In this document: in pieces, positions 1 to 30,579 of the stretch
How positions within the stretch are numbered: the first letter of the stretch is position 1
How the letters are laid out: the number at the start of each line of letters is the position of its first letter
DNA from: Apostichopus japonicus
Lineage: Eukaryota > Echinodermata > Holothuroidea > Aspidochirotida > Stichopodidae
Direction: 5' to 3'
Length of the DNA: 64,000 bases
NCBI RefSeq assembly: GCF_037975245.1
Contig: NC_092565.1
Location: 7,682,999 to 7,746,998 of the forward strand
Program-made: the position numbers and the translations under genes
Notes under the pieces: model-generated
Told to the model about the DNA's origin: nothing
Seen by the model: only the letters and a program-made list of their open reading frames with translations
Database searches by the model: none

Positions 1-133
1 ATATGGTACACGGTTGTTATTATGTGATACCAGACAACATAATCCCTAAAAATAATGAAAGGTATGAAAGTTATAAAGAGCAAATAAAAACTTTCCTTAA
101 TGCAGAAATGAAGGAAGTTGTAAAAATATTTAC

Positions 134-20020
<19,887 letters not shown>

Positions 20021-20630
20021 TTTACTAATACCCTTGAACAAATAATATTAATTGATTAAATTGAAAAGAAAACATTGGAGGTATTGAAGGTAATACATGT
20101 CTTTATTCAAGCCTTCTTTCATAAAATCTGTCTGGTAAATGCTTTAAAACAGAACATAAATTTAGAAAAGAGTACAATTTCCTTTAAAGTTTTAATATAA
20201 TAAAAATGCCAATATGTTACACAGCATTGGCTACCCTGGAAACTGTACACACTAGAAACTGTGAGTCTCATTTGTGCCAAAGCTTTAATTTGATCACTTT
20301 TGGCAACTGGCATGAAATTTGAGCAAAAAGGTAATCACAAAAGTCTAAGATCCAAATTAAAAGTAGGCTACCTAACTGGGGTTAGACCTAGTAACAGTTA
20401 GGGTTAGGCTATAGGTAGGCCTATTATTAGGAAAACATCCAAACAAAGTTAGTTTAAAATCCTGTAGGCTACACATCTTAATTAGGCTAGATCTAGGCTT
20501 ATGAATTAATGTCTCTTCTGAATCTTACTTTTTACATCCTAGGCCTAAGGTACTAAGAGACTTTCACACAATTACAGAAGGACTAACCTAGGCTATACTT
20601 AATACTTATACTAAGTGAGATGTTTTGTGG

Positions 20631-20965
20631 GGTCACACTAATTAGCGTCAACAGGCCGATTTCACGACAACTCACGACAACTCAAGACAACTCAAGACAA
20701 CAAGTTTAAAATACCATCAAATACAATTGATGTTATCAGAGTATATCTGGAAACACGTTTAAAACTGACTGGAACCAGCGTGCATACATATTTTTCACGG
20801 GAAAAAATGTTTTTTTTCGTAAATATCGCCAACTTTTTCCTAACGTTGAATTGGACGACGTGATGCTATTGCGCTTGCGCAATGACATTGGACCGAACCA
20901 TAACACTACAGTGAGTTGTCGTGAGTTGTCGTGAAATCGGCCTGTTGACGCTAATTAGTGTGACC
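20631..20965. mobile_element. Mutator-like (MULE) MITE with perfect 54-bp terminal inverted repeats
   Basis: The first 54 bases, starting GGTCACACTAATTAGCGTCA, are the exact reverse complement of the last 54. Flanks are TGTTTTGTGG (20621-20630) and GGTTTTGTGG (20966-20975), a 9-10 bp target duplication. Long inverted repeats plus a 9-10 bp duplication fit Mutator-like elements. A 10-bp CACGACAACT unit is repeated about four times in the left arm. Perfect arms suggest recent insertion. It lies in the first intron of PDCD11. Confidence 0.88.
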
Positions 20966-21299
20966 GGTTTTGTGGTATCATTACTATATTGATAATGGCT
21001 CTTCACATAGACTAAGCCTACCTAAGATACAGTAATTGAGTGGAAGAATCCTTAAGTTAGGCCTAAAATAATTTGAATGACTACTAGTAGTACTAGGATT
21101 AGCCTAACAACTTACAGTATAACATTATCCTAATGCTGTACTTACACTTGACTTACACTTTACAGAAGAATAGGCCTTACACAATGTTAGGTCTACACTA
21201 CAGATCATATTGTTCACTATAGTATAAACATGTATTTACGTGTGCTGCAATTTTAGACCAAAACATAACCCAACGAAATGTAATTCATCTGAAACTTAC

Positions 21300-21490
21300 C
21301 TTTTTGCTGACAGTTCAGACAGTCTCTTAACTTAGTCAACCAGACGTAAAATATGATTGATTTGCTAGTTATCACATGTGTGTGTCCTGTTGCTGGAGGT
21401 AGACATTTTGTTCGGCAATGAGGTCTTACGCAATAGCCAAACACTAAGTTGATCATGGACGGCCATATGAGCAAAAACACTTTCAACCAT
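21300..21490 (-). other. PDCD11: Probable untranslated first exon and promoter-proximal region of PDCD11
   Basis: Reading the minus strand, a strong donor (AAAAAG|GTAAGTTTC) closes a candidate exon at 21300. The acceptor that would receive it is TTGTTCAAG| at 20033-20034, 12 bases before the start codon. The upstream limit is unknown; 21490 is where an ATG in the context GAAGATGG occurs. That ATG opens a 41-codon reading frame ending before the donor, so upstream ORFs could affect translation if transcription starts upstream of it. No TATA box is evident. The intron between this exon and the coding exon holds the Mutator-like MITE at 20631-20965. Inference only. Confidence 0.4.
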
Positions 21491-21499
21491 CTTCACGGT

Positions 21500-23330
21500 T
21501 TCTAATGCACTTACAGCAGAGAGACAATTTTGTAAAAGGAATTCTTAAAAATGACTCACAGAAAACACTTTTAATCAAGCTAGCAAAAAATGAAAGCAGA
21601 CGTTATAATATCTTTCACAGAAATCATGCGAATTTCAGTCCTTATTCAATAGCTAAGTTCACTGAATCAGGAATCTGGCTAGGCAACTTTGCATGTGACC
21701 AAATTTTTCTCACCAAGCTGACATTTATTCTCATCATAAGTAATATCACACAAAGGAAATACAGGGATTGCTGACCAATGTTTCAAAGTTTCGGTACATC
21801 GGAATAGTTCCCTATATAGTATATTAAATCAGATCTACTGCAGATTTCAGCAGAGTAGAAACAAATATTGCAAATAACACATAGTCTTAGCTAGTTTTCA
21901 TGTTCTTGTAGGAAATTAGGAAGATTTGGTTCATACTGCTATATAAGAGTAATGTTAACTTTCTTCAAGGCTTTGGAATACTATTTCTAATTCAGTTTGG
22001 ACGATGGTTGCAATGTCATTATATGTGGAGTATTCTTCTTTTTTATGTTATATTATCATTAATAATTTATGTTAATAAATGGGTTATTGTTGGGATGGAT
22101 GGGAGGGGGCGGATGGGGATAGCTACTAGCCTAGTACATAAGGACTCTCTCAAATCTTGTGCACTTCCTATAAGGCTACCAAGAAGCTACAACAGCTACC
22201 TTTTCCTTAAATAGGGTTCTTTACCCTGGTGTCCAATTGTATCCATATTTCTTTTTAAATTTAACCAATTGAATCCATTTATAAAATTTCAATAGAATAG
22301 ACTGCTTTCAGGTAGAATTATGATAACATTATATCTGTTTACTGTTACAAATATATGTCATTCAACAACTCTCCAGCGATTTTTGCCAAAACCTTTCGCA
22401 TATCAATTCACTTGTGTTTGCTTACTCCAAAATCAAGACGTCAGAGTCGTTGAGAAGGTTCTGATTAGCTCTCTGATATGTATTAAGTTACATACGAAGC
22501 CTTGTCTAGTAAATTAGTTAATGAGCGATATTATTAGCAGTTGATTCTCATCGCTATAACCTTTTTCCTTGCTAGATGTACGCAACATTTTATGCACCTT
22601 TGGCATTCCTTGGGTATTGTTCATCACTGTAGTCTGCTAGTTTCCAACTTCAGTTTTCCCGGGCAGTCTGCTACCCTGGTTGTCAACGTACCCTAAATTT
22701 GTGGCTACAGGGCAGCTGTAGTGTAAGGCATACATCTTCTGTCGTTAGGAGCTCTTCAAATGGGAAATCAGCGATCTGTTATGGCTAACGATTTGGGTTA
22801 GGAGCAACACCTTACTATAATTTGGGCTATTGTACGTGCTTGTCCTGCTAATGTTCCAAGGGCAAAACGCAATGAGGTCTAGGACTAATAAGGCCTAGTA
22901 TTAAGTTTGGAGCACACCCACTCTCAATGTTATGGCAAAACTAAAATAGGCCTACCATAGTTTCATACATACTGCCACTGGGCCAATATAGGCTAGCCTT
23001 CAATATACCTATGCCTAAAATAGACCTTAGCATACGCAAGCCTAGGTCTAAACTGCAGTATGCATCTGTTAGTAAAGTTATACGTGTAGAACAGTACAAT
23101 AATATGCAATCAATTGTTTTCACTTGCACAAGTCCAATCGTTACTGGAGGTTGTCATGTACAATAGATACCATATTGGGTAGGATGACTCTGTTTCTCCT
23201 TTGACTTTACAGACCTGAGATCACATTAACCAATACAAAATCTGAGATACAGCAATAATTCAACACATATTCTGCAATAATTCAGCACATATTAGACATG
23301 ATCACAAACTCCAAGTAATTTTACATTTTA
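21500..23330. other. Intergenic stretch with no recognised gene
   Basis: Between the 5' end of PDCD11 and the putative 3' end of the next minus-strand gene. AT-rich, only short chance ORFs with no domain signature. A slightly more GC-rich stretch at 22540-22900 has no identifiable function. Confidence 0.6.
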
Positions 23331-23340
23331 ACCTTTATTT

Positions 23341-23465
23341 AAATATTGGTTTATCAGCAAAGCGAAGTCCTGGATACACATAGTTGAACACATGAGCTAT
23401 GACTTTAGAGGTGTCTTGTTTGAAAATAAGACAGAAATCAGTAGGATCATTTAAGACTTGTGATC
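23341..23465 (-). CDS. Candidate terminal exon of an unidentified minus-strand gene
   Basis: Minus strand: acceptor CTTCCTCAG| at 23466-23467, then an open frame of 41 full codons (after one base completing the previous codon) ending in TAA. It includes the stretches NDPTDFCLIF and FNYVYPGLRFADKPIFK. The stop lies inside AAATAAAGG, so an AATAAA polyadenylation signal overlaps it. The frame requires an incoming phase 2, exactly what the exon at 33502-33722 supplies. I do not recognise the protein. About 40 open codons in AT-rich DNA could occur by chance, so support is moderate. Confidence 0.45.
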
Positions 23466-23479
23466 TGAGGAAGCTTCAT

Positions 23480-26400
23480 ATGGAAAAAGAAAGGAACAGA
23501 AATTGGTAGGCCTACATTACAGTATAGCTCCTTTAAAATTTGGCTATCAGTGTGATAATTGTTGATTAACACCAGCTAAAATCAGGTCGTATTTCTGAAG
23601 AAATAGTGATGATAGACATACAAGGGGGTGTGTTTATGATTTCTCAAGGGAACCAATTGTTTCCATCCAAGTGATGAGTTTGCTGTCAGTATCTTACCAT
23701 TTTCTCAAATAGGCCTCCTCTCTGAATTGTAGACACCCTAATATTTGAAGCTGTGCAGTGCAGATGTCCCTTATCATTACAAACGTATTAAAAAAAATCT
23801 AACTGGCTCAGTATTTCATCCTGTTTGTCCTAACAAATATGAAATTTTAAACATATATAATACTTTCATTCTTGAATAATTTGAGATAGTTGCAACTTAT
23901 CTAATAATTTTTGAGTCAATAAGTGTCATTTTGGGGTTACCTATATATGAGGTATAATAGACTTGTGCAAAGCTAGCCACTTTATAATGAGCCTCTTAGT
24001 TTTAAAGGATGATTGTAGACATAACAGTCCTTTTTGATGTATTAAGATATTTATAAATCAATTCAGAAGACCAGCTTATGTTCCCTTACTTAAGCACTTT
24101 AACTTTGTTTAGAAGTTACCCTATAAACCTATAAATATCAGATGATCAACAACCAAATTGGCAGGACTACTTAGTCTATTATACAAACTATTTTATCCTC
24201 AGAAGCAAGGCAAAATCCCCCCCCCCCCCCCAGCAAAACAAATGGTAAGTTTAAAGGAATATTCAATGCAATGCTTACCTTAAAAAAAAAAAAAAACGTC
24301 CCATGCTATTAACTGAAAATCCTAACTCATCAACTTGTTCCTAAATTGATAATTCGGTAGAATGAATGAAATCTCTTTTCATTGGCTAGGCACTCCCTTA
24401 CTCCAGGAAGTTGATCAAAAATAGATATTCTGTTGTATCATCATGACAGATGTTCCTCAGTAGCATTCTTTCCTAATTATGATGTTCAAATAAAAATTGA
24501 ACCAAATTTTCTCATAAGAAATTCTATGCAGTTTTCATTTAGACCTGAATATTCATAAATATCTAGCATTGTTTGGTAAGCAATCAACTTTTTTCACCAA
24601 AATATCCCTTTCATTACTTTCTTGGATAAAATTGATGCATTCTTGCATTGCATTTTAAGTTTTGGTGTCACCAAAAGGAAAAAGAAGTGAAAATGTGATA
24701 TAACAAATGAGCCTGAAATTAAACTTGAATTTCAAAAATATGGTTTTCTGTTTTCTTGAAATTACCAGTTAATCAGAAATGGACTACTGTCATGGATCTA
24801 TTCAGTAAGCCTGCTTGAATGAACAATCGTTGTTGTGCGATGGTGTAATGTTACTTGCTGTACCAGAACAGTCTCAGAAAATAATCAGCAAACTTGAGAG
24901 AAGACTTGAAGTAGAGCATGAATATTTCAGGTACTTTCTTTCAAATTCTCCAGCTGTCAAAATTTTTAAAAGTGAAATTATTCTTCCCAGTGACGGATAA
25001 ATGTTAAAACTTGAAGCAAAAAATATTAAAGTGCTGGCAGGGACATGCCCTATTACACATTCCTGCCCCCCCCCCCCCCCGCCAAATCAACACAATATCC
25101 TTCTTTCCATATCATGCTATGGAGGTCCCTTATGCAGACTGTTTGTCAATTATAAACTATTTTATGAGGCCGATGTGACATGAGAGTGCGCCAATGAGAA
25201 GTTAAGCCTTCACAGTTGGTAATTGTTCTGATGTTGATTAATGAAGGAGATGTATGTATTTGTTGATTTAAAGTCTTCTTTTTCAGGTTTTCCTCATGAG
25301 ATAAGACTATTTTCTCCCCATAGGATCACTTCATTGTTTGGTGTCATCACTAAACCTATTAAATTCAGGAGGAAGAGGAGCATCCTCCGACTAATAACCT
25401 TTTTATTATTGTAGCTTCATACAAGGGCTGCAGACTGATATGTGTCTCTTGAGATGGATAAACTATATAATATTCATTGGAGTTGCAATAAATAACACAG
25501 GAACCTTAGATAAATGCGACTGATCAGAGCATTGGGCTTATGTATCAAACCAAGCATGCATGCCACTATTCATTAGAAATGTTATCAATTTCTGCACTAG
25601 AATCTAGAAGGTATTAAGTCTATATGTTGATGGAATGAAACTTACTGATCTGTCACCGTGTCGTCGGTTTAATATAGCTCTGTGAGAGCAGGTGTCTTCA
25701 CATTCTGGCATCAATACTGGGTGGTTTGAACAGTTTTGCATCTGTTTTTAAGTAATGTTGTCGAGGGAGCATGTTGATGTAGACAGGACAATGTTATGTC
25801 ACATCACAAGGTTGTGGAAGGTCTTTGAATGCACTAAATCAGACTTATATTGTGAGTTATCTTCCAAGGGGAACGGAAAAGGATGTACCACATGTTTTGT
25901 GTTTTTCCATAAGTCACCTGTTTCATCACTTATCTGTCATCCTTCTTTGAGAAATTTATCTGATGCAGAGTTTGATCATGAATATTTACCATGAGAAATT
26001 GATACAAACGTTGCTATTTTTAGAGAGGGAAATATTCACTTAATTTCCTAGTGATTGGTGACTCATTCAATGTAATATTTTTTGTTTCTGAATTTGTACC
26101 TCCTTAACAAAGTTTTACTGTCTCTTAAGTCTTACATAAAAGTTTCCAATTCACTGCACCTTCACTTAATCCCCATCATGGCTGTTGATATTAAGCTAAG
26201 ACAGTTCAAATATTTCTTTACTGAATCAGATTTAAACTTACCTCAATAGACCCAAAAGTGACATCACACATACTTTTGATCATGTTATTGGACCTCTGAG
26301 TGACACAGATCCAACTTATTGATGTCAAATTTGAAAAGCTGCCCAACTGTCCCATTTTGACACTTTTATAAGTGGAGTGATATGGAACCTTACTGGGATG

Positions 26401-26770
26401 TATATAGACTACCTTAGGTCATTACACACATCGACATATATACATAAATCTGGACCGATTATGGCAATTAGGAGATCATGGGCTATACTGTTGCAACCAT
26501 GGGCAGTCATGTGATATGTTCCCCTATAGCACTTATTCTGATAGTACTCCTTAAATGTAAGTCTATACAACAACTAATGTCCTGATCTCATACACTTTCC
26601 TGGTGAAGCTAATCAAACAGAGGAATCTAGCTAAGTGGTACATTTGTTTCAATATGTTTGCCACAATATTCAATTCAAAATTTCTATTTTCTTTCAAACA
26701 ATCGAAACGCAAATTGAGTGCATGTAGCTTATCAGTTCTTTACGCAGTTTACATAGACCCGAGAAGCAGA
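23480..26770. other. Non-coding stretch, probably intron of the unidentified gene
   Basis: AT-rich with poly(C) runs of 15 at 24217-24231 and 25066-25080. Short ORFs at 24815-25183 and 25755-25994 have no supporting splice sites or domain features. Confidence 0.5.
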
Positions 26771-26782
26771 TGACATGATTAC

Positions 26783-26813
26783 CTGAAGTCCATGGTGCAC
26801 AATCAAGGCTTTC
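26783..26813 (-). CDS. Candidate 31-bp cassette exon of the unidentified minus-strand gene
   Basis: Strong splice signals on the minus strand: TTTACTTTCTGTTTCAG| before and CTTCAG|GTAATC after a 31-nt segment. If joined after the exon at 33502-33722 it reads KALIVHHGLQ, then shifts the terminal exon to a frame that stops after ITSLK, giving a different, short C-terminus. Skipping it gives the longer C-terminus. It also contains GCACCATGG, a good translation-start context that would open MDF and enter the terminal exon's long frame. Which use is real cannot be decided here. Confidence 0.35.
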
Positions 26814-27564
26814 CTGAAACAGAAAGTAAATCTCAACATCATTATCACCTTAACCTAAGCAATTAGTCTCAAATTTACTATAAAGGTCTGTTAAAATAGA
26901 GTTCTTTGGTCTCTTATCACATTGAACTGACAAAATTTAAATAATATTTTAGTAGCACCGGGGAGCACGTCACATGACCCTGCATGGTTGGTACATTCTT
27001 CCTATTGTGTAGTGAGACTTGGCAGACAGATTTATGTATAGTTTGATGAGTACAATGGCATTTCAAATGTTTGTTATGTCTTTTATTGAAATAGCGCCAT
27101 CATTTGATCCAGTTCTTGCTTGTCAGATGGTCATATGACATTCTATTTCATTGTTTTTTTTATTTAACTTTCAAACATGAAATACTTGAAGTGGATATCA
27201 TTCACTTTAATAAGTTGACCTAGATAATCAAATAAGTACACGGAAGGTTCATGAGGAAGTAAAACTTGTTAGCTGCAGTATTAAGACCTGTTTAGCCTAT
27301 CGCATCGTATGTGATTAGCCAAAAAGTATCACAAATTCAGTTAGATTATACAACTGGTAGATTTAAAACAGTACAAAAATGCTTGTTTCTTATTATATAT
27401 GAATAAGATGCTGTTTGACTTTCAACTTTGATAGATAGGATGGAAAATTTCAGGATTGAATTTCCCAGATTTTCAGATTGGCAATATTACTTGTGATACA
27501 AATATTGATACAGCATTAAAGCTATAACAGACAGTCTTACAGTTTTTGTTTATAAAAAAACATA

Positions 27565-27940
27565 ATTTAGTTTAAAGGTCTGCTGTATAGACCCCAAGTA
27601 TAGCATGCTATCATGGAAAAGTTTCTTGAGATTATGTAATCGACCTGCCTTGGTCATAAATTGACCTCTTTTTACCAATTAGTCTGCAACGCCAGCCACA
27701 TTGTTTTTTCTTGTATGAGATAGTCTTTGTGTGAACGCTGTATGATTAACTACACTGTAGACATGAACATATTTCCACACAGTGATTACACAAAGAGCCT
27801 AATGGTGTTAAGAAGCTATGCAGGTTTATTGTTGAGCCCAGAGGTCGATTTACGACCCTGGCAGGTCGATTACATAATCACAAAAATGTCCTCCCTATAG
27901 CATGCTATAATTGGAGCCAATAAAGTAGATCTTTAAGGTT
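27565..27940. repeat. Foldback: inverted pair of ~100-bp repeats around TATAGCATGCTAT
   Basis: The arm at about 27565-27670 (GTATAGCATGCTATC ... ATTATGTAATCGACCTGCC ... AATTGACCTC) recurs in reverse complement at about 27836-27940 with roughly 75-80% identity. The arms enclose about 165 bp. Probably a degraded DNA transposon or two inverted copies of one repeat. A related word, AAAGCATGCTATAATTG, occurs at 63797-63820. Confidence 0.75.
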
Positions 27941-28219
27941 TTCTGAAAAATATTTAACAGTCTTTGATGACCAAACAGCTACTCAATACCTACACCAAGT
28001 TTATTTGATTTATTTTGTTGTAACATGTCATGCCTTCTCTTTTTCTCTCTCTATTTGACATGGAGGAAGTTTAATATGCCTATCTGAGTATCGTCACTCT
28101 TTGGAGCTTTTTTCTGCTTGAGGACTGCAGAGCACTGATGAGCAAAAAAGTTGATTTTGACATGGATCAGCAATTAAAACATGTTTGAGCTCACGATTGA
28201 CACATTACACTTATAACTG

Positions 28220-28279
28220 TAGGTTATAAATATTTATGAGAACATTACTATAGGTTATAAATATTTATGAGAACATTAC
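28220..28279. repeat. 31-bp tandem duplication
   Basis: TAGGTTATAAATATTTATGA followed by GAACATTAC occurs at 28220 and again at 28251 without substitutions in the shared 29 bases. Confidence 0.9.
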
Positions 28280-28289
28280 CACTTAACAC

Positions 28290-30125
28290 AGCCCTGCTGT
28301 AAAAATGGTTGAAGGTTATCATCCTACTGGCAAAGCTATAGTTCTTTCTAAGCTTAGAGTGGCAACTTGTCACATTTTTTCCTTGAAATTAATTAAATGA
28401 GCTGATATACAACAGGAGGCATTCACTGTTTTAATATTTTCTTTCAACCCTACCATAGCCAGAAATAGGAAAGAAGGGAGTTCTCAGCAGCTTCGGTAAT
28501 TGCATTGATACATATTTCTAGTAATCTTCACCAAAGGTTAAAAATTTTCCTTAAACTTCAAATGTATGATAAATTAATTGGTGTGATGTTGCACTAGCGT
28601 TGTATGGATACTGCTTAGAGCAACCTACCCCCCCCCCCCCCCCTTGCAACCTCTTACAAAATTTTGAGACTACTTATTTCCACAACCTTGTGCTAAGAGC
28701 TACTTTAATTTATTGTCTATTAAATATGCCTCAAAATGCACCATTTCATGTCTAGTGTTTTTTTGTTTTTTTTTCCTGGAGGAGGAAGACCTACAATGAC
28801 CCTGGGCTGCACCCCTCCTTTATAAAATATTGTATTCACCTTTGGCCATACCATAACAATTAATGACTGTGCCTTAATCAGTCAGTGGGGTTTTAAAGTT
28901 TTTCCCCTCCCCAACCTTTGAAATCCTGTGTACGCCACAGAACACTCTGTGCACCCTTGATATGCATTAGTGTAAATTAAACTGTGTTAAAACTACCATT
29001 CACCAAGCACAAACGGCCATTTTATAATTTACATTTCAGTCCCTCATATTGCAATTATAAGAGATAAACGAGCTTCTTTTTCTTGGCGCCTTTAATCGTC
29101 AAGACATTTCAAGTAATCAGCATGAGTAACAGCATAATTACTCTTCATCTGTCACCATCACCGTGTGCAAGTTGCCTTAAATTATTCATCATTATTATGA
29201 CTGTTTTTACATAAAATTAAACAGGAGGAACCGAATGATGCATATTACGTCCACTGTTTATAAGCTCTCTGCAATTGCTTGCATTGCTAGGTGTTTTTTT
29301 TGTCCCCTTCTGAATCTTGTTTATGTGTTTTTCTTTTTGTTGTTGTTGAAATGTGGCTTATTAATTGTCTTTGCACAAAAAAAGCCTAGAGCTACTAAAA
29401 TGTAGTTGTTGTTGTTACATTCCCTGAGTTTAGTTTCGTGACTCCAAATGTCAGAATCCTCGCAAACCTATCCGTCAGTATTTTGGTGATATAGCTTAGA
29501 GTTATCGCTTAATCGCCCTGCTTCTGTTTCTTTCCTCTTTTTTTTTTTTATTCCAAGTCTTGAGATCTGCTGTTGATTGTATCTCCTTGGGGGATTGAGG
29601 CTCATCGAAGGTGCCGCTGACATTAAGCGTGCAATTTCTTTCTCTCTTCTTGAATTTTTTTGGGATACTAATCTCATGCAGTAAATGCTTTATAGATGTT
29701 GAATGAGGCATTTTTTTCATGGTTGTCTTGTGCTCTTTGCATCATAGATGTTTACATGTCATAGAAGTTGAAGGAGATTCACATTTTTTTCAGGGGGAGG
29801 GGGGAAATTCATAATTCTTGTCCTCCGGGAAAGAGTCTCCATCTCTTCTATTGGATCATTGCTGGAGAAACATTCGACAGGTTGATAAACACTTCCACCA
29901 ATAAATTTATTTTTTAAATTACACCCAGCAGAAAAAGAAAAGTGCATAGTTTATATTTAAAATTTTCATATTGACTGTATCTGTCATATTTCTTGATGGC
30001 TCCTAGCAGAGAAATGATAAAAAGCATTATATTAAGAGTTGCATATGTATGAGTGGTGATGTACACACCTTGGTAAAAGCTGTTTGATGCTTCATAAAGC
30101 ATCTTTGCTGTGATCATTCAACTTT
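28290..30125. other. Non-coding stretch, no gene seen
   Basis: Contains a C16 run (28628-28643) and T-rich tracts. The segment 29040-29165 and the one around 29440-29720 look less AT-biased and could be conserved non-coding sequence, but nothing specific is identified. Confidence 0.5.
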
Positions 30126-30129
30126 ACAA

Positions 30130-30290
30130 GCCACAAATCGGGTATGTAACTATAGTTATGTTCACATGTATACACCTGTCTGAAGCGAGGAGATGGCACC
30201 TCTGTGCCTTGCTCAAGTGTGCAACGCAATGATTCCTGCCAGGACTCAAAACTGCAATCCTTAGACTGCTTTCCTTAGCCTTAATAAGAG
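30130..30290 (-). repeat. Degraded tRNA-derived SINE copy (minus orientation)
   Basis: Aligns by eye with the better copy at 35425-35820: 'TATACACCTG', a 'gccttgctcaag' version of the cttgcccaag core, 'gcaacgcaatgattcctgccagg' and 'tgcaatccttagac' occur in the same order and spacing. The internal promoter boxes are decayed. Confidence 0.65.
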
Positions 30291-30314
30291 TTTATGTCAA
30301 CTAGTTAACCATGT

Positions 30315-30575
30315 TAGTCTAGTTAACCACTAGTTAACCAACTAGTTAACTATGTCAACCAATCATAAGGTCCCCGGTTCGAGTCACTCCAAGATTAAAG
30401 TATGTTGTCCAGTTACAGAGTTATTGACAATTGACAATTCATATTAATCATGGACGTTAAATATGAATCTAAGAGACTGACTTCGGTCAGCTTGCAGTTT
30501 AATAAGCCAATGAGGCTTCTTCGTGAGTTCCTGCTTGCAGGAGGATCTAATATACATACATACATAGTTGAATGG
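30315..30575 (+). repeat. Probable tRNA-derived SINE (plus orientation)
   Basis: A B-box-like GGTTCGAGTCACTCC at 30377-30391 follows repeated 'ctagttaacca' words that occupy the A-box position. A body with a hairpin (CCTGCTTGCAGG near 30532) follows, then an (ATAC)n-type tail at about 30552-30567. The head is distorted by short internal duplications, so the family is uncertain. Confidence 0.45.
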
Positions 30576-30579
30576 TCAT

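Noticed and set aside
29468-29720. Two overlapping Lys/Arg-rich minus-strand ORFs of about 70 codons
   Set aside because: No splice sites or homology signs; the T-rich plus strand explains the Lys-rich translation.
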